DNA from: an uncultured Verrucomicrobia subdivision 3 bacterium
Lineage (GTDB): Bacteria > Verrucomicrobiota > Verrucomicrobiia > Limisphaerales > UBA8199
DNA length: 62,837 bases
Assembly: GCA_903913865.1 (NCBI GenBank)
Contig: CAIWMU010000175.1
Coordinates: 1-62,837, forward strand
Direction: 5' to 3'
Below, one piece after another: positions 34,920-43,179 of this stretch. The notes beneath the pieces are model-generated. The model was not told the origin of the DNA, did no database searches, and saw only the letters and a program-made list of their open reading frames with translations. Made by a program: the position numbers and the translations under genes. How positions within the stretch are numbered: the first letter of the stretch is position 1; every line of letters begins with the position of its first letter.

Positions 34920-35262
34920 GAGTTGTGGATTCAAAAGCCCGGAAGCTTGCCTCTGATCTTCCACGGCATTGAATCGAACATTCAACCCAGCCTCCACAGG
35001 CGCGGGGCTTTCCCGCAGATCGGATTTGGCACGATATGTTTCATTTTCCATTTGCGAGTCGCCTTTAAGCTAGTCGCATGCCAAAGTCTGAACCGTCGGC
35101 AAGTCCGCCAGCGTGGACCCGCACTCATCCATCCCCACACCTTCCCCCGGGAAGGCCAGTTGATCGGTCCCTTCAGCATGCCACCCTGATCCTGACACCC
35201 GAACAATCCCCACACTGCATGTGGCGAAAGACCGAACCACAGCGTGCACCGGAGTGCGCTGA

Positions 35263-35343
35263 CTGAACAGGGGCGGCGGCCTGCGCGGTTCCGGAGTAGC
35301 CACTGATATCAGCCGCCAAACTGCCCTGTTCAGCCAGCAGGGC
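35263..35343 (-). promoter_or_regulatory. Overlapping, mutually exclusive hairpins after the receiver gene
   Basis: In the minus-strand transcript, GCCCTG/CAGGGC (35343-35338 with 35328-35323) forms one hairpin. A segment of it, CTGAACAGGG (35333-35324), can instead pair with CCCTGTTCAG (35272-35263), reinforced by GGCGGC/GCCGCC. The two structures share bases and cannot coexist. They lie 20 bases past the stop of the receiver gene. A terminator or attenuator is the simplest reading. Confidence 0.45.
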
Positions 35344-35362
35344 AATTCTCACCCGGACCCGC

Positions 35363-35734
35363 TCAAACCACTCCCATTGCCAGTTTCGCCTCGGCGAGGA
35401 GTTGTGAGGGGGAGAACGGCTTCGTCACATACTTGACGGCCCCGGCGCTCTCAGCCTCATCCCGGATCACGGATTGTCCTCGGGATGTCAGCATCATCAC
35501 CGGAATGTGGGCTGTCAGCGGGGATGCCTTCAATTCGCGCAGCGCCTCAAAGCCATCCATTTCAGGCATCACCACATCCATGACGATCAGGTCGGGCTTG
35601 TGGCTGGAAGCCATCTCCACCGCCTGCCGTCCATTACGGGCAAGAAGAATGTCGAACCCCCCTTTCTTCAGGCTCAACTCCGTCACGCGCAGCATGTGCG
35701 GTTCATCATCAGCGATTAGAATTCGTTTACTCAT
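35363..35734 (-). CDS. Single-domain (CheY-like) response regulator
   Basis: This 123-residue receiver has ILIADDEPHMLR (acidic pair), LIVMDVVMPEMDG (phosphoacceptor Asp), MMLTSRG (Thr) and KYVTKPFSP (Lys). There is no output domain. It overlaps the SpoIIE-type phosphatase gene by eight bases, so it is probably the input or readout of the partner-switching module upstream. A phosphodonor could be one of the large hybrid kinases in this window; that link is inference. Confidence 0.87.
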   Translation of the reverse strand: MSKRILIADDEPHMLRVTELSLKKGGFDILLARNGRQAVEMASSHKPDLIVMDVVMPEMDGFEALRELKASPLTAHIPVMMLTSRGQSVIRDEAESAGAVKYVTKPFSPSQLLAEAKLAMGVV

Positions 35735-37526
35735 GAGTTGTTACCATCACTATAAAAGCCGTGTCATCCGCAGGGGCTGTGCCCTTTTCAAACCGGACAA
35801 GCAATGAGGATAGGGCATCCCGGGTCTCTCCACCTGAGAGCCCGCCTCGTGCCGCAGCCGCAAGCTCCCCTTTGGCCGCTTCCAGACCGAGCAACCCCCC
35901 CACCGGATCGCGCGCCTCGATCAACCCGTCCGTGAACATCAGAAGCCGGCTGTTCTTCCAAACTACCACATCCTCCGGGAATGCCGATGCCTCGAGAATG
36001 CCTATGGGGGGGCCGCCCGATGCGGTTTCGCGGACGTCCCCCTGATCCCCTGCCAGCAGAAGTGGGGGATGCCCCGCTCCGGCAACCCGAATCTCCTTGC
36101 GGCCCACATCGCAAAAGGCGAGTTGCGCCGTGATGAACATTCCCGCCCGGTCCAGTTCCCGAAATAGATTTGTATTAAGCCAGGCGAGGAATTCGCCGGG
36201 TCGCGACGCGAGATCCGTGCGCGCCCGGACGAGGCTGCGGAACATCATGGCAAACAGGGCTGCAGGCAGCCCCTTCCCCATCACGTCCGCCACCAGAAGC
36301 AGCGCCCCACCCTCCACCGGGATGACGTCATAATAGTCGCCACCGATCACCCTCGCACTCCGGTAAAAACCAGCCAGATCAATCCCGGGAGCTGATGGAA
36401 GCTTCTCCGGGAGGAGGCTGCGTTGGATCGTCGCTGCAATCTCCAGATCCCGCAGGGTGAGCATGGACTGCACCCGCTCCTCCTGCATCTGCTGGCTGCG
36501 GGTCTGGATGGCAAAAAAGTCCGCGAAGGTCTGGATCACACTGGCATGTCCCGACTGAAAAGCACGCGTCCCGTCCCTGCGTCCAACGGTCAGAACGCCC
36601 ACCAGGGAATCGTTCACCACCATCGGATGGGCAAAACCGGTGCCTGCAACGCCGCAGGCTGCCAGCGGATCCTGAAAGCCAAGAGGTGCCCCCGGATCGA
36701 ATGGAACATCATTCCTGCCAATCGCAGCCTTGAGCTCGATCGGAAGGGATGAACGCCATGTGGGCGTCAGAAAAAGTGGTTCAAGCGGGGTTGGGGCGCC
36801 CGCCCCATCCGGAAACGAATGCATGACATCCCGCAACATGGAAGCCCGGGGATCAACCATGCGCAGGACAAACCAGTCAGACTCCGTGATCAATAGAAGT
36901 TCGTTGAGCCAGCGCCTCGTAAACTCCGGACTGTTCCCGCTTGCCGAAACCTCCGCGCTAAAGCGAAAAATTGCAGAGAGGCTCTCGAAGGAGGAAGCCA
37001 GTTCCTCCGTCATTAACTCAAGCGTGCGGGCCGGATCCTCCACATTCTGCGACCGGTCAACTTCGGAACCCTTTGGTTCCTCCCTTGCTGCAACGGCTCG
37101 GGAAAAATCCCAATTCTTCCGCAGCACCAGACAGTTCTCCCCTCTTCCCCTCAGATAGATGGCTTCGTCAGTCAGGCTCTGGATGAGAAACAGCCCGCGA
37201 CCTGACTCCGCTTCAGGATCGGGAAGCTCGGCCCGTTCGGGAAATTCAAATCCGGGCGTGTGATCGAAAAGGCGCACCTCCACATGGTGGCCCCGCACAT
37301 CCACATCATAGCGCACCGGCAACTTCCGCCCCTCCGGTTTGGCATACAACACCGCATTGTTCCCCGCCTCTGTCAGCGCCAGCTCCAACTCCCCCAACTC
37401 CTTCGCATCCATCCCGCACCCGGCCAGAAACTGCCGGATCCGGCCGCACACCTCACGCACAACCCCCAACTCACAAGGGGTCCCCAGCGAGAGGGGCCGG
37501 ATCGGAATGTCCTGCACAAGGCTCAT
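35727..37526 (-). CDS. Fused HATPase/GAF/SpoIIE-type serine phosphatase
   Basis: This 599-residue protein combines both arms of a partner switch. Residues 1-140 form an RsbW-type HATPase with the N box ELALTEAGNNAVLYA, DHTPGFEF and the G2 box ESGRGLFLIQ. A GAF-like region (about 180-350) follows. A PP2C/SpoIIE domain (about 370-595) has GGDYYDV, VADVMGKGLPAALFA, GAGHPPLLL and the metal Asp in LLMFTDGLIEA and TAPADDTAF. It would phosphorylate and dephosphorylate a STAS protein; one is encoded 63 bases upstream. Its stop overlaps the receiver gene. Confidence 0.88.
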   Translation of the reverse strand: MSLVQDIPIRPLSLGTPCELGVVREVCGRIRQFLAGCGMDAKELGELELALTEAGNNAVLYAKPEGRKLPVRYDVDVRGHHVEVRLFDHTPGFEFPERAELPDPEAESGRGLFLIQSLTDEAIYLRGRGENCLVLRKNWDFSRAVAAREEPKGSEVDRSQNVEDPARTLELMTEELASSFESLSAIFRFSAEVSASGNSPEFTRRWLNELLLITESDWFVLRMVDPRASMLRDVMHSFPDGAGAPTPLEPLFLTPTWRSSLPIELKAAIGRNDVPFDPGAPLGFQDPLAACGVAGTGFAHPMVVNDSLVGVLTVGRRDGTRAFQSGHASVIQTFADFFAIQTRSQQMQEERVQSMLTLRDLEIAATIQRSLLPEKLPSAPGIDLAGFYRSARVIGGDYYDVIPVEGGALLLVADVMGKGLPAALFAMMFRSLVRARTDLASRPGEFLAWLNTNLFRELDRAGMFITAQLAFCDVGRKEIRVAGAGHPPLLLAGDQGDVRETASGGPPIGILEASAFPEDVVVWKNSRLLMFTDGLIEARDPVGGLLGLEAAKGELAAAARGGLSGGETRDALSSLLVRFEKGTAPADDTAFIVMVTTHE

Positions 37527-37589
37527 GTCAAAATCTCAATGGACCCGGGATGCCGCATCCCGAATGCTGGGGTTGGGTTTGGGGGTTGA

Positions 37590-37889
37590 TCATGACACGA
37601 TCTCAAGAATCCGGTGGAGGCGGGTCAGCTCAAGAATTTGCACGACGGTCGGTGTCGGCTTGATGATCCGCAACGCGCCCCCACGACCCGCCATGGTCTT
37701 GTGAAGAGCAATCAGGGACCCAAGCCCGCTGCTGTCCACAAAGGTTGTAAGAGACAGATCTATGTCGAGGGTCGTGACCGCTGCGGTCAGGGCCGCCCGT
37801 GTTTCATCCCGGAAAGTGGTGCTGCTGGTGGCACTCAATTCCGCGATTCCGGCGACTGTAAGGGTGGTTCCTTGAATGTTTGTTTTCAT
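37590..37889 (-). CDS. STAS-domain anti-anti-sigma-like protein
   Basis: This 99-residue protein, starting MKTNIQGTTLTV, has the SpoIIAA phosphorylation motif VDSSGLGSL, in which the second Ser (about Ser54) corresponds to the phosphorylated residue. It sits between the nucleotidyltransferase-like gene and the HATPase/SpoIIE fusion. It is thus the likely substrate of that protein. Its downstream target (sigma factor, glycosyltransferase or polymerase) is not visible. An alternative start at 37910 adds seven residues without conserved character. Confidence 0.85.
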   Translation of the reverse strand: MKTNIQGTTLTVAGIAELSATSSTTFRDETRAALTAAVTTLDIDLSLTTFVDSSGLGSLIALHKTMAGRGGALRIIKPTPTVVQILELTRLHRILEIVS

Positions 37890-37914
37890 AATGTGACTCC
37901 GCTGTGTCACATGA

Positions 37915-38721
37915 TTACGTCATTCTGCCGGGGATGGAAAGATCGGGCTTCAAATCATGGAGCAGAAAACGGTCCGAAATCTCGATGCACGAACCGTTGA
38001 GCAGGTTGAGCAACTGGCGGCCCCAGGCAAACGAATTTCGCACCTCGGTCATCGCACCCACATAGGTGTCCGGCCCCACAACACTCCTCTCCACCAGTGC
38101 CTCCCCCTCAATGTAGGCTCCATCCCCCACCACCGTGTTCGGCCCCAAAGTAGCTTTGGGACCGACAAAGGCATTCGCTCCCACCCAGCACGGCCCGATC
38201 AACCGGGCAGTGGGTGAAATCCGGGATCGTAACCCAACTATCACCCCGGGGGACATTTCCCTGGATCCAACCCGGTCCAACCCGGCGACTGGAAGAAGTT
38301 CCAGCATGGCCCTCATCCATCCCTCATAATCATCCCAGAGCGGCGCTCCGGGCATCTGCGGCAACCGGTCCAGAACAAAGGCGTGGGGGGCTGCATCCAC
38401 GGGATTGCCGTGTTTGGCCAGGGCTTCAGCCACCGTGAGTTCACGTTTCTCCGCATGCACCTCCACCTTCACACCCCACTCCTCCCCGCCGCCCACCGCC
38501 GCACGGATCACATCCGGGCGGTCACTGCAGAGCAGCCGCACATCCCGCACCCCCTCAGACGCAAGAAATGTCAGCGCATGATCCAGCACCGTCTTTCCAA
38601 GAAACGGAGTTAGAACAAGCGGCAGACGCCGCGAAAGAGCGGGAACGTCCGGCTGCGGATCTGGACATATGACCAATGCCCGAAGGGCGTTGGCAGAGGA
38701 TTGTTGGGTTGTGTCAGACAT
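37915..38721 (-). CDS. Sugar nucleotidyltransferase-like protein with left-handed beta-helix end
   Basis: This 268-residue protein has a nucleotidyltransferase-like N-terminal half: LPLVLTPFLGKTVLDHALTF resembles the substrate-proximal part of NTases. The GXGTRM signature is missing, with SRRLPLVLTP in its place. The C-terminal half has hexapeptide repeats (SPTARLIGPCWVGANAFVGP, TVVGDGAYIEGEALVERSVVG). It may be a regulatory or acyl-type relative of NDP-sugar pyrophosphorylases rather than an active one. It overlaps the upstream GT4 by eight bases and shares the operon with the ligase. Confidence 0.72.
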   Translation of the reverse strand: MSDTTQQSSANALRALVICPDPQPDVPALSRRLPLVLTPFLGKTVLDHALTFLASEGVRDVRLLCSDRPDVIRAAVGGGEEWGVKVEVHAEKRELTVAEALAKHGNPVDAAPHAFVLDRLPQMPGAPLWDDYEGWMRAMLELLPVAGLDRVGSREMSPGVIVGLRSRISPTARLIGPCWVGANAFVGPKATLGPNTVVGDGAYIEGEALVERSVVGPDTYVGAMTEVRNSFAWGRQLLNLLNGSCIEISDRFLLHDLKPDLSIPGRMT

Positions 38722-40147
38722 TGTGAATAAATGAAAAGGAAGGTTTTTCGGCGCTGAGGTTCCGGACCCACCGGTAAACTTCAAGGATCTGCCCGGCCTT
38801 GGCATCCCACGTGAAATGGCTGTGCACGTGATCCTGCGCCCGGATGCCGAGACCGCGCAGCTGACCCGGCGATGCCACAAGGTCGGCCAGTGCTTTTCGC
38901 ATCGATTGGACCAGCTCCGGCCGGGAGGCCATGGGCAGTGCAAACCCGCACCCGGGCGGAACAAGCTCACCGGGACCTCCGTAATTGACGACAATGGGCA
39001 CCAATCCCATCGCCATGGCCTCGAGCACCACCCCGCCGCCAAATTCGCGAACACTTGGAAAGGCGAACACGTGGGATCTTCCAAGCCGCGCAGCCATGGA
39101 GCCATGATCCACCCACCCCGGAAATTCCACCCCATTGGTTACGGGGGTGAAGCCTCCCGCCGGAGCTGCAGTCTGCCCCCACTCGAGCGACGCTGAACCA
39201 CCGGCCAGCAGGGCCGAAGCAAACTGTTTCAGGCGGGGCAGTTCCGGCCCGTCCCCGATGATGTCCAACTCCACCCTGCGCTCGCGAATCAGCGGGGCGG
39301 CCGCCTCGATCAGAATGTCCACCGCCTTCAACGGGACAAGGCGGCCCACAAATGCCACGCGCAGGGGCGCCACGGCCTCAGCCGGTTCCCGGCGCGGGAA
39401 CCGCTCCAGATCAATGGCGTTCTCAGAAAGCAGCAGAGCTTTGTCCCGATACTTCGCGGGCACCTCTTCAAGCGCAAACCGGGCCCCGGCCAGAATCGCC
39501 GAGGAGTGGCGCCGGGTGGAATCAAATCCCGGCATCAACCTGGAAATCCGCCGCAAGGGACTCAGCCACTCACGCTCGGCCGTGCGCAGATGAGCAAACT
39601 CCTTTGGCCAGGGAACCCCTCCGTTGAGCGGCCCCAAAACGAACGGCACACCAATGCCGGCACAGCGTGCAGCCATGAGGCTCGGCACAGCTGGCGAATT
39701 GGGTGTGATCCGATGAACCACATCGAACTCGCCCGCCTTGAGCCGATCTCCAAACACCCGCCAGACCTCCCGCTCGAAGAACGGGTAGGCCAGGGATGCC
39801 AGGGCCGAATAAGTGCTCCAGCCCAGCGTGGTCCCCCCCCGCAACACTTTGGAGACATTCCATGCCAGCCCCTGCCAGCGGCGGTTGTCAATCGCGGTGA
39901 ACTCCATCCCTTCAATGCCTGCCGCCAGGATATCGTCGCGGTTCCGCAGCTCAGTCACGAGATGCACATCCGCAACCCTGGCGAGTGCTCTCGCAAGGCT
40001 CCAGCCAATAAGGGAGACGCTGAACAGCTTCGGGTTCGCCGCCTCCGCCAGTAACAGCACCCGGAGCCTGCGGGGTGGGGTGGATGCATCCGCACCCAGG
40101 GTCCGTTCAGTTCGCATGGGATTCATTTCGTGATGGGTGTCGCTCAT
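38714..40147 (-). CDS. Glycosyltransferase family 4
   Basis: This 477-residue GT-B enzyme has RLRVLLLAEAANPK at its start and SWSLAR-type residues (LIGWSLARALARV). The acceptor domain contains FDVVHRITPNSPAVPS. The donor domain has LRVAFVGRLVPLKAVDILIEA, IIGDGPELPRL and the GT4 motif AFPSVREFGGGVVLEAMAMGLVP. The family makes alpha-linked sugars from NDP-sugars. It overlaps the O-antigen ligase stop by four bases and the nucleotidyltransferase-like start by eight, so it is part of the same transcript. Confidence 0.87.
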   Translation of the reverse strand: MSDTHHEMNPMRTERTLGADASTPPRRLRVLLLAEAANPKLFSVSLIGWSLARALARVADVHLVTELRNRDDILAAGIEGMEFTAIDNRRWQGLAWNVSKVLRGGTTLGWSTYSALASLAYPFFEREVWRVFGDRLKAGEFDVVHRITPNSPAVPSLMAARCAGIGVPFVLGPLNGGVPWPKEFAHLRTAEREWLSPLRRISRLMPGFDSTRRHSSAILAGARFALEEVPAKYRDKALLLSENAIDLERFPRREPAEAVAPLRVAFVGRLVPLKAVDILIEAAAPLIRERRVELDIIGDGPELPRLKQFASALLAGGSASLEWGQTAAPAGGFTPVTNGVEFPGWVDHGSMAARLGRSHVFAFPSVREFGGGVVLEAMAMGLVPIVVNYGGPGELVPPGCGFALPMASRPELVQSMRKALADLVASPGQLRGLGIRAQDHVHSHFTWDAKAGQILEVYRWVRNLSAEKPSFSFIHNV

Positions 40148-41562
40148 GCCCGGGCGGGTAGCGGAACGTTAAGGGTCGCCCGGAACAGTCCCGGACCGGC
40201 CACGGTCACCGGGCGGGTGCGTCGATCATGCTCGATTCGAGCCACAAAACCGCAGAAGATCAGCCACATTGAAAGATTCTTCGTCTGGGTCAGGACCCGC
40301 TCCACCGTGCCGTGCATATAGGTGATCGCGAGTGCCACCAGGAGGGCACCGGTAAAGTAGCCCGACGGGGCGCGCCAAAACCCGGCCATTCCTCGAAGGG
40401 CCCACCAGAGGGTCAGGAGCATGAAGGCCACAAGACTGGCGAATCCGGCGTAACCATTCTCGGAGAGCAACAGCCAGTAAAGGCTCTCTGTCAATGGGTT
40501 GGCAAGGTAGTTTTCCTCAATCAACCGGAAGCCCCGGCTCTCATCCCAGTCCATCAAGATCGACGCGTAACGCTCCACGGGCAGGCTGTTGGCGATGCCG
40601 AAGTTGTTCCACCCCACCCCGAAGGGATGGTCCAGCATCATCGCCTTGGATTGCTGGTTGAGGATCGCACGCAGGTCATGCTCCTCCTCACGGGAGGATG
40701 CCTCATGCATCCTCATGAACAGCGAGTCCAGAGCCACAAGGGACACAACAACCGCCCCCAGCGCCCCCACAGCGGAAATCCCCGCAAGCTTCATCGTGAT
40801 GCCACGTGCGGCCGCCATCCCGACTACCGCGCATGAACCCACCGCAAAAGCCCCCAGGGCACCCCGGGAGACAGTCAGAATGATGAGCAGCCCGGCGGCC
40901 GCAAAACCCGCCAGATAAACAGCCGTGTCCCGACGGTTGGTCCGCGGTGCGAGGGCAACAGCAAGAAGCGGAAGTGCGCAAAGATAGGCCCACATCGCCA
41001 TCGGATTCTGGTGCTCAAACCAGCCATGCACCTGCCACCGCCCATCCAGATACCTCATCTTCAGACATACCAGAGCTTGTAGAACCAAGCTGAAGGTAAG
41101 TGAATAGCAGACAACCCGCAGATCATCATCGTCCCGCAGCGCGTGAAAGGCTCCCATGAATATCAGCACCACCATCGTGAATTTTACCGCCGCCATGAGC
41201 ACATAGGTCTTGTTGTAGGCCGAGACCAGCGATAGGCAGCAGAGAAAACACCATAGGAGATACAGCCATGTTCCCGGCGGAAACCAGCGAAAAGTTCCGT
41301 CCCGCCGAAAAAACGAGCTGGCGATCAGTGCCACAGCAACAATCTCAATGAGGGATGCCTCAAAACCCTTCGTGTGCCCCCGGTAAAACTCCACCGAGCC
41401 AAGCATCAGTGTCAATTTCCCGGGAAACCAGGATGGCATCGTAACAAGCAATCCAAGGGTTGCCCGTTCCAGCATCCGGTTTCTCGAAAGGAACCAACCC
41501 AGCATCGGTGCCACCACCAGATAAGCCGGAAAGATGATTGCAGCTTTGACGAAGTCGTTCAT
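40144..41562 (-). CDS. O-antigen ligase / polysaccharide polymerase family protein
   Basis: This 472-residue membrane protein has about 11-12 hydrophobic segments. It carries a large periplasmic loop (about 290-370) with HPFGVGWNNFG and RLIEENYLANPLTESLY, which matches the Wzy/WaaL family. Such proteins polymerise or ligate undecaprenyl-linked polysaccharide at the outer face of the inner membrane. It begins 15 bases after the EBP stop, and its stop overlaps the following GT4 by four bases. Confidence 0.83.
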   Translation of the reverse strand: MNDFVKAAIIFPAYLVVAPMLGWFLSRNRMLERATLGLLVTMPSWFPGKLTLMLGSVEFYRGHTKGFEASLIEIVAVALIASSFFRRDGTFRWFPPGTWLYLLWCFLCCLSLVSAYNKTYVLMAAVKFTMVVLIFMGAFHALRDDDDLRVVCYSLTFSLVLQALVCLKMRYLDGRWQVHGWFEHQNPMAMWAYLCALPLLAVALAPRTNRRDTAVYLAGFAAAGLLIILTVSRGALGAFAVGSCAVVGMAAARGITMKLAGISAVGALGAVVVSLVALDSLFMRMHEASSREEEHDLRAILNQQSKAMMLDHPFGVGWNNFGIANSLPVERYASILMDWDESRGFRLIEENYLANPLTESLYWLLLSENGYAGFASLVAFMLLTLWWALRGMAGFWRAPSGYFTGALLVALAITYMHGTVERVLTQTKNLSMWLIFCGFVARIEHDRRTRPVTVAGPGLFRATLNVPLPARA

Positions 41563-41577
41563 GCCATTGCCAACGCC

Positions 41578-43005
41578 TCAACCCAGCTTCCCCGCTTTGC
41601 GCCAGCGCCAGAGGGTCGATGTGTTGATCCCCAGCTGACCCGCCACCCAGCTGTAGTTGTCATCACTCTCCTGCAGCAGACGGCTTGCAAGCGCCAGCCT
41701 CTGCTTCTGGTTCAAAACCCCGGTGTTCTGCATGTAGCCCCCTTGAACAGGGGGTTCTGCGGCGGCAGGCGGCCTCGACACCCACTCCCCCATATCAGGG
41801 GAAATGTTTCGGGGGGCGGATGAGGCAGCCGCAGGAGCGGCCGGGGGCACGGGGGCGGACAGCCGGGGCTCCGGCAGGTCCCACCACGGTTCCCGCATCA
41901 CCGGCCCGTCAAACAGCAGGGCCAGGCGGTCCACCGTGCTCTTCAATTCCCGCACATTCCCGGGCCAGGTATGGAGCTGGAACTTTGCAATCAATGCCGG
42001 CTCAATCGTCAGAAACCCCTTCCCAAACCGCTCGTTGGCATTGTGAAGAAAGGCAATCGCCAGTTCAGGAATGTCCTCCGGCCGCGTCCTGAGCGGGGAT
42101 GCGTGCAGGATGATCTCCGCCAAACGATAGTAAAGATCCGCCCGGAAACGCTTCTCCTCAACCTCAAGCTCCAGATTCCGGTTCGTGGCCGAAATGACAC
42201 GGACCTTGACGCTATACTCCTGCTCCCCTCCCACACGCCTGGCCTTCCGGGTCTCGAGGAACCTCAACAACTTCGGCTGAACCCCCAACTCCATCTCTCC
42301 GATCTCGTCCAGAAACAGCGTCCCCCCGTGCGCCTGCTCCACAAGGCCCGGCCGGGCTTTCAATGCACCCGTAAACGCACCCTTTTCCACCCCAAACAGC
42401 TCCGCCTCGAGCAGATCCTTCGGGATCGCCGCGCAGTTCAATGCCACAAAAGTCTTCCCGCGCCCCGCCTTGTGCAGCGCTGCGGCCACCCGCTCCTTCC
42501 CCACGCCCGACTCCCCCTGAATCAACACGCACACATCCGTCGGTCCCAGACGATCAATCGTTTGTCTCAGGCGCAGAATCGATTCCGAACGCCCGATCAG
42601 GATGTCCTCGGCAGAAAGAGGCTTGCCCCCGTAAAGCTGAACCCAGACCCTTTGCCCTTCGGCAGCCTTCATGATGGCCCCCTTCCAGCGCTCATCGTCA
42701 TCTTCTGTTGATAAAACATCACTGGCACCATCACGCAAGGATCGTGCCACATCTGCAGTTCTCACCTTTTCGACGCAAACAATAAAAAGCCGGCTTGTAG
42801 TCGCAAGCTGCACTCTCAACCGCCCCCAGCAGGGCCGGTCCATTATCTCATATGGCACCACATAAACCACGTTTTGGCTCTGTTCCGTCAACTCGGCAAC
42901 GGAATCATTCCCAAAGGCCCGCCTCGGAGCTTTAATCCTGTCAATGATTGTGATGAAATGGTCCGGAAGATCGATCGAATGGAAAACGGATGGGGCGCTT
43001 GACAT
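41578..43005 (-). CDS. Sigma-54 enhancer-binding protein with degenerate receiver
   Basis: This 475-residue activator has a central AAA+ domain (about 135-365) with Walker A GESGVGKE, GAFTGA (about 210) and LFLDEIGE. A C-terminal HTH (ASRLLQESDDNYSWVAGQLG...) follows a Pro/Ala linker. The first 130 residues show a CheY-like order of strands (VVYVVPYEI, RLFIVCVEK, GASDVLSTEDD) but no acidic pair and no phosphoacceptor Asp, so it is probably not phosphorylated. Start ATG 43005 is used because the upstream frame enters the promoter region. It is divergent from the PEP-CTERM gene, whose -24/-12 promoter lies 138 bases from this start. The EBP heads the polysaccharide/partner-switch transcript. 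Confidence 0.87.
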   Translation of the reverse strand: MSSAPSVFHSIDLPDHFITIIDRIKAPRRAFGNDSVAELTEQSQNVVYVVPYEIMDRPCWGRLRVQLATTSRLFIVCVEKVRTADVARSLRDGASDVLSTEDDDERWKGAIMKAAEGQRVWVQLYGGKPLSAEDILIGRSESILRLRQTIDRLGPTDVCVLIQGESGVGKERVAAALHKAGRGKTFVALNCAAIPKDLLEAELFGVEKGAFTGALKARPGLVEQAHGGTLFLDEIGEMELGVQPKLLRFLETRKARRVGGEQEYSVKVRVISATNRNLELEVEEKRFRADLYYRLAEIILHASPLRTRPEDIPELAIAFLHNANERFGKGFLTIEPALIAKFQLHTWPGNVRELKSTVDRLALLFDGPVMREPWWDLPEPRLSAPVPPAAPAAASSAPRNISPDMGEWVSRPPAAAEPPVQGGYMQNTGVLNQKQRLALASRLLQESDDNYSWVAGQLGINTSTLWRWRKAGKLG

Positions 43006-43065
43006 AAATGTGCAATGCCAATGTAATGCGAAAGCCGAAGGCCCGCAACGTTCATTTCTGTCCCC

Positions 43066-43084
43066 TGCAACGTCTGACGTTGCA
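43066..43084. promoter_or_regulatory. Candidate enhancer site (UAS) for the EBP
   Basis: TGCAACGT (43066-43073) and ACGTTGCA (43077-43084) form a perfect inverted repeat with a CTG centre, 61 bases upstream of the -24 element and between the two divergent genes. A half-site GCAACGT lies at 43045-43051. This is the usual location and symmetry of a sigma-54 activator site. Confidence 0.6.
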
Positions 43085-43142
43085 TTTTGCGGAAATTCCT
43101 GAAAGTGAGGTCCATAACCCCTCATGATCCACTCCCACACCG

Positions 43143-43160
43143 TTGGCATGAATCCTGCAA
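43143..43160 (+). promoter_or_regulatory. Sigma-54 (-24/-12) promoter of the PEP-CTERM gene
   Basis: TTGGCATG-AATC-CTGCA matches the -24/-12 consensus TGGCACG-N4-TTGCA closely. The GG (43145-43146) and GC (43157-43158) are ten bases apart as required. Predicted start near 43170, leaving an unusually short leader of about ten bases before ATG 43180 and no clear Shine-Dalgarno. Confidence 0.75.
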
Positions 43161-43179
43161 GTATGTGTTGACTGTTAAC

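Noticed and set aside
35026-35046. Plus-strand TTGGCACG resembling a -24 box
   Set aside because: The required GC of the -12 box is absent at the right distance and no plus-strand gene follows.
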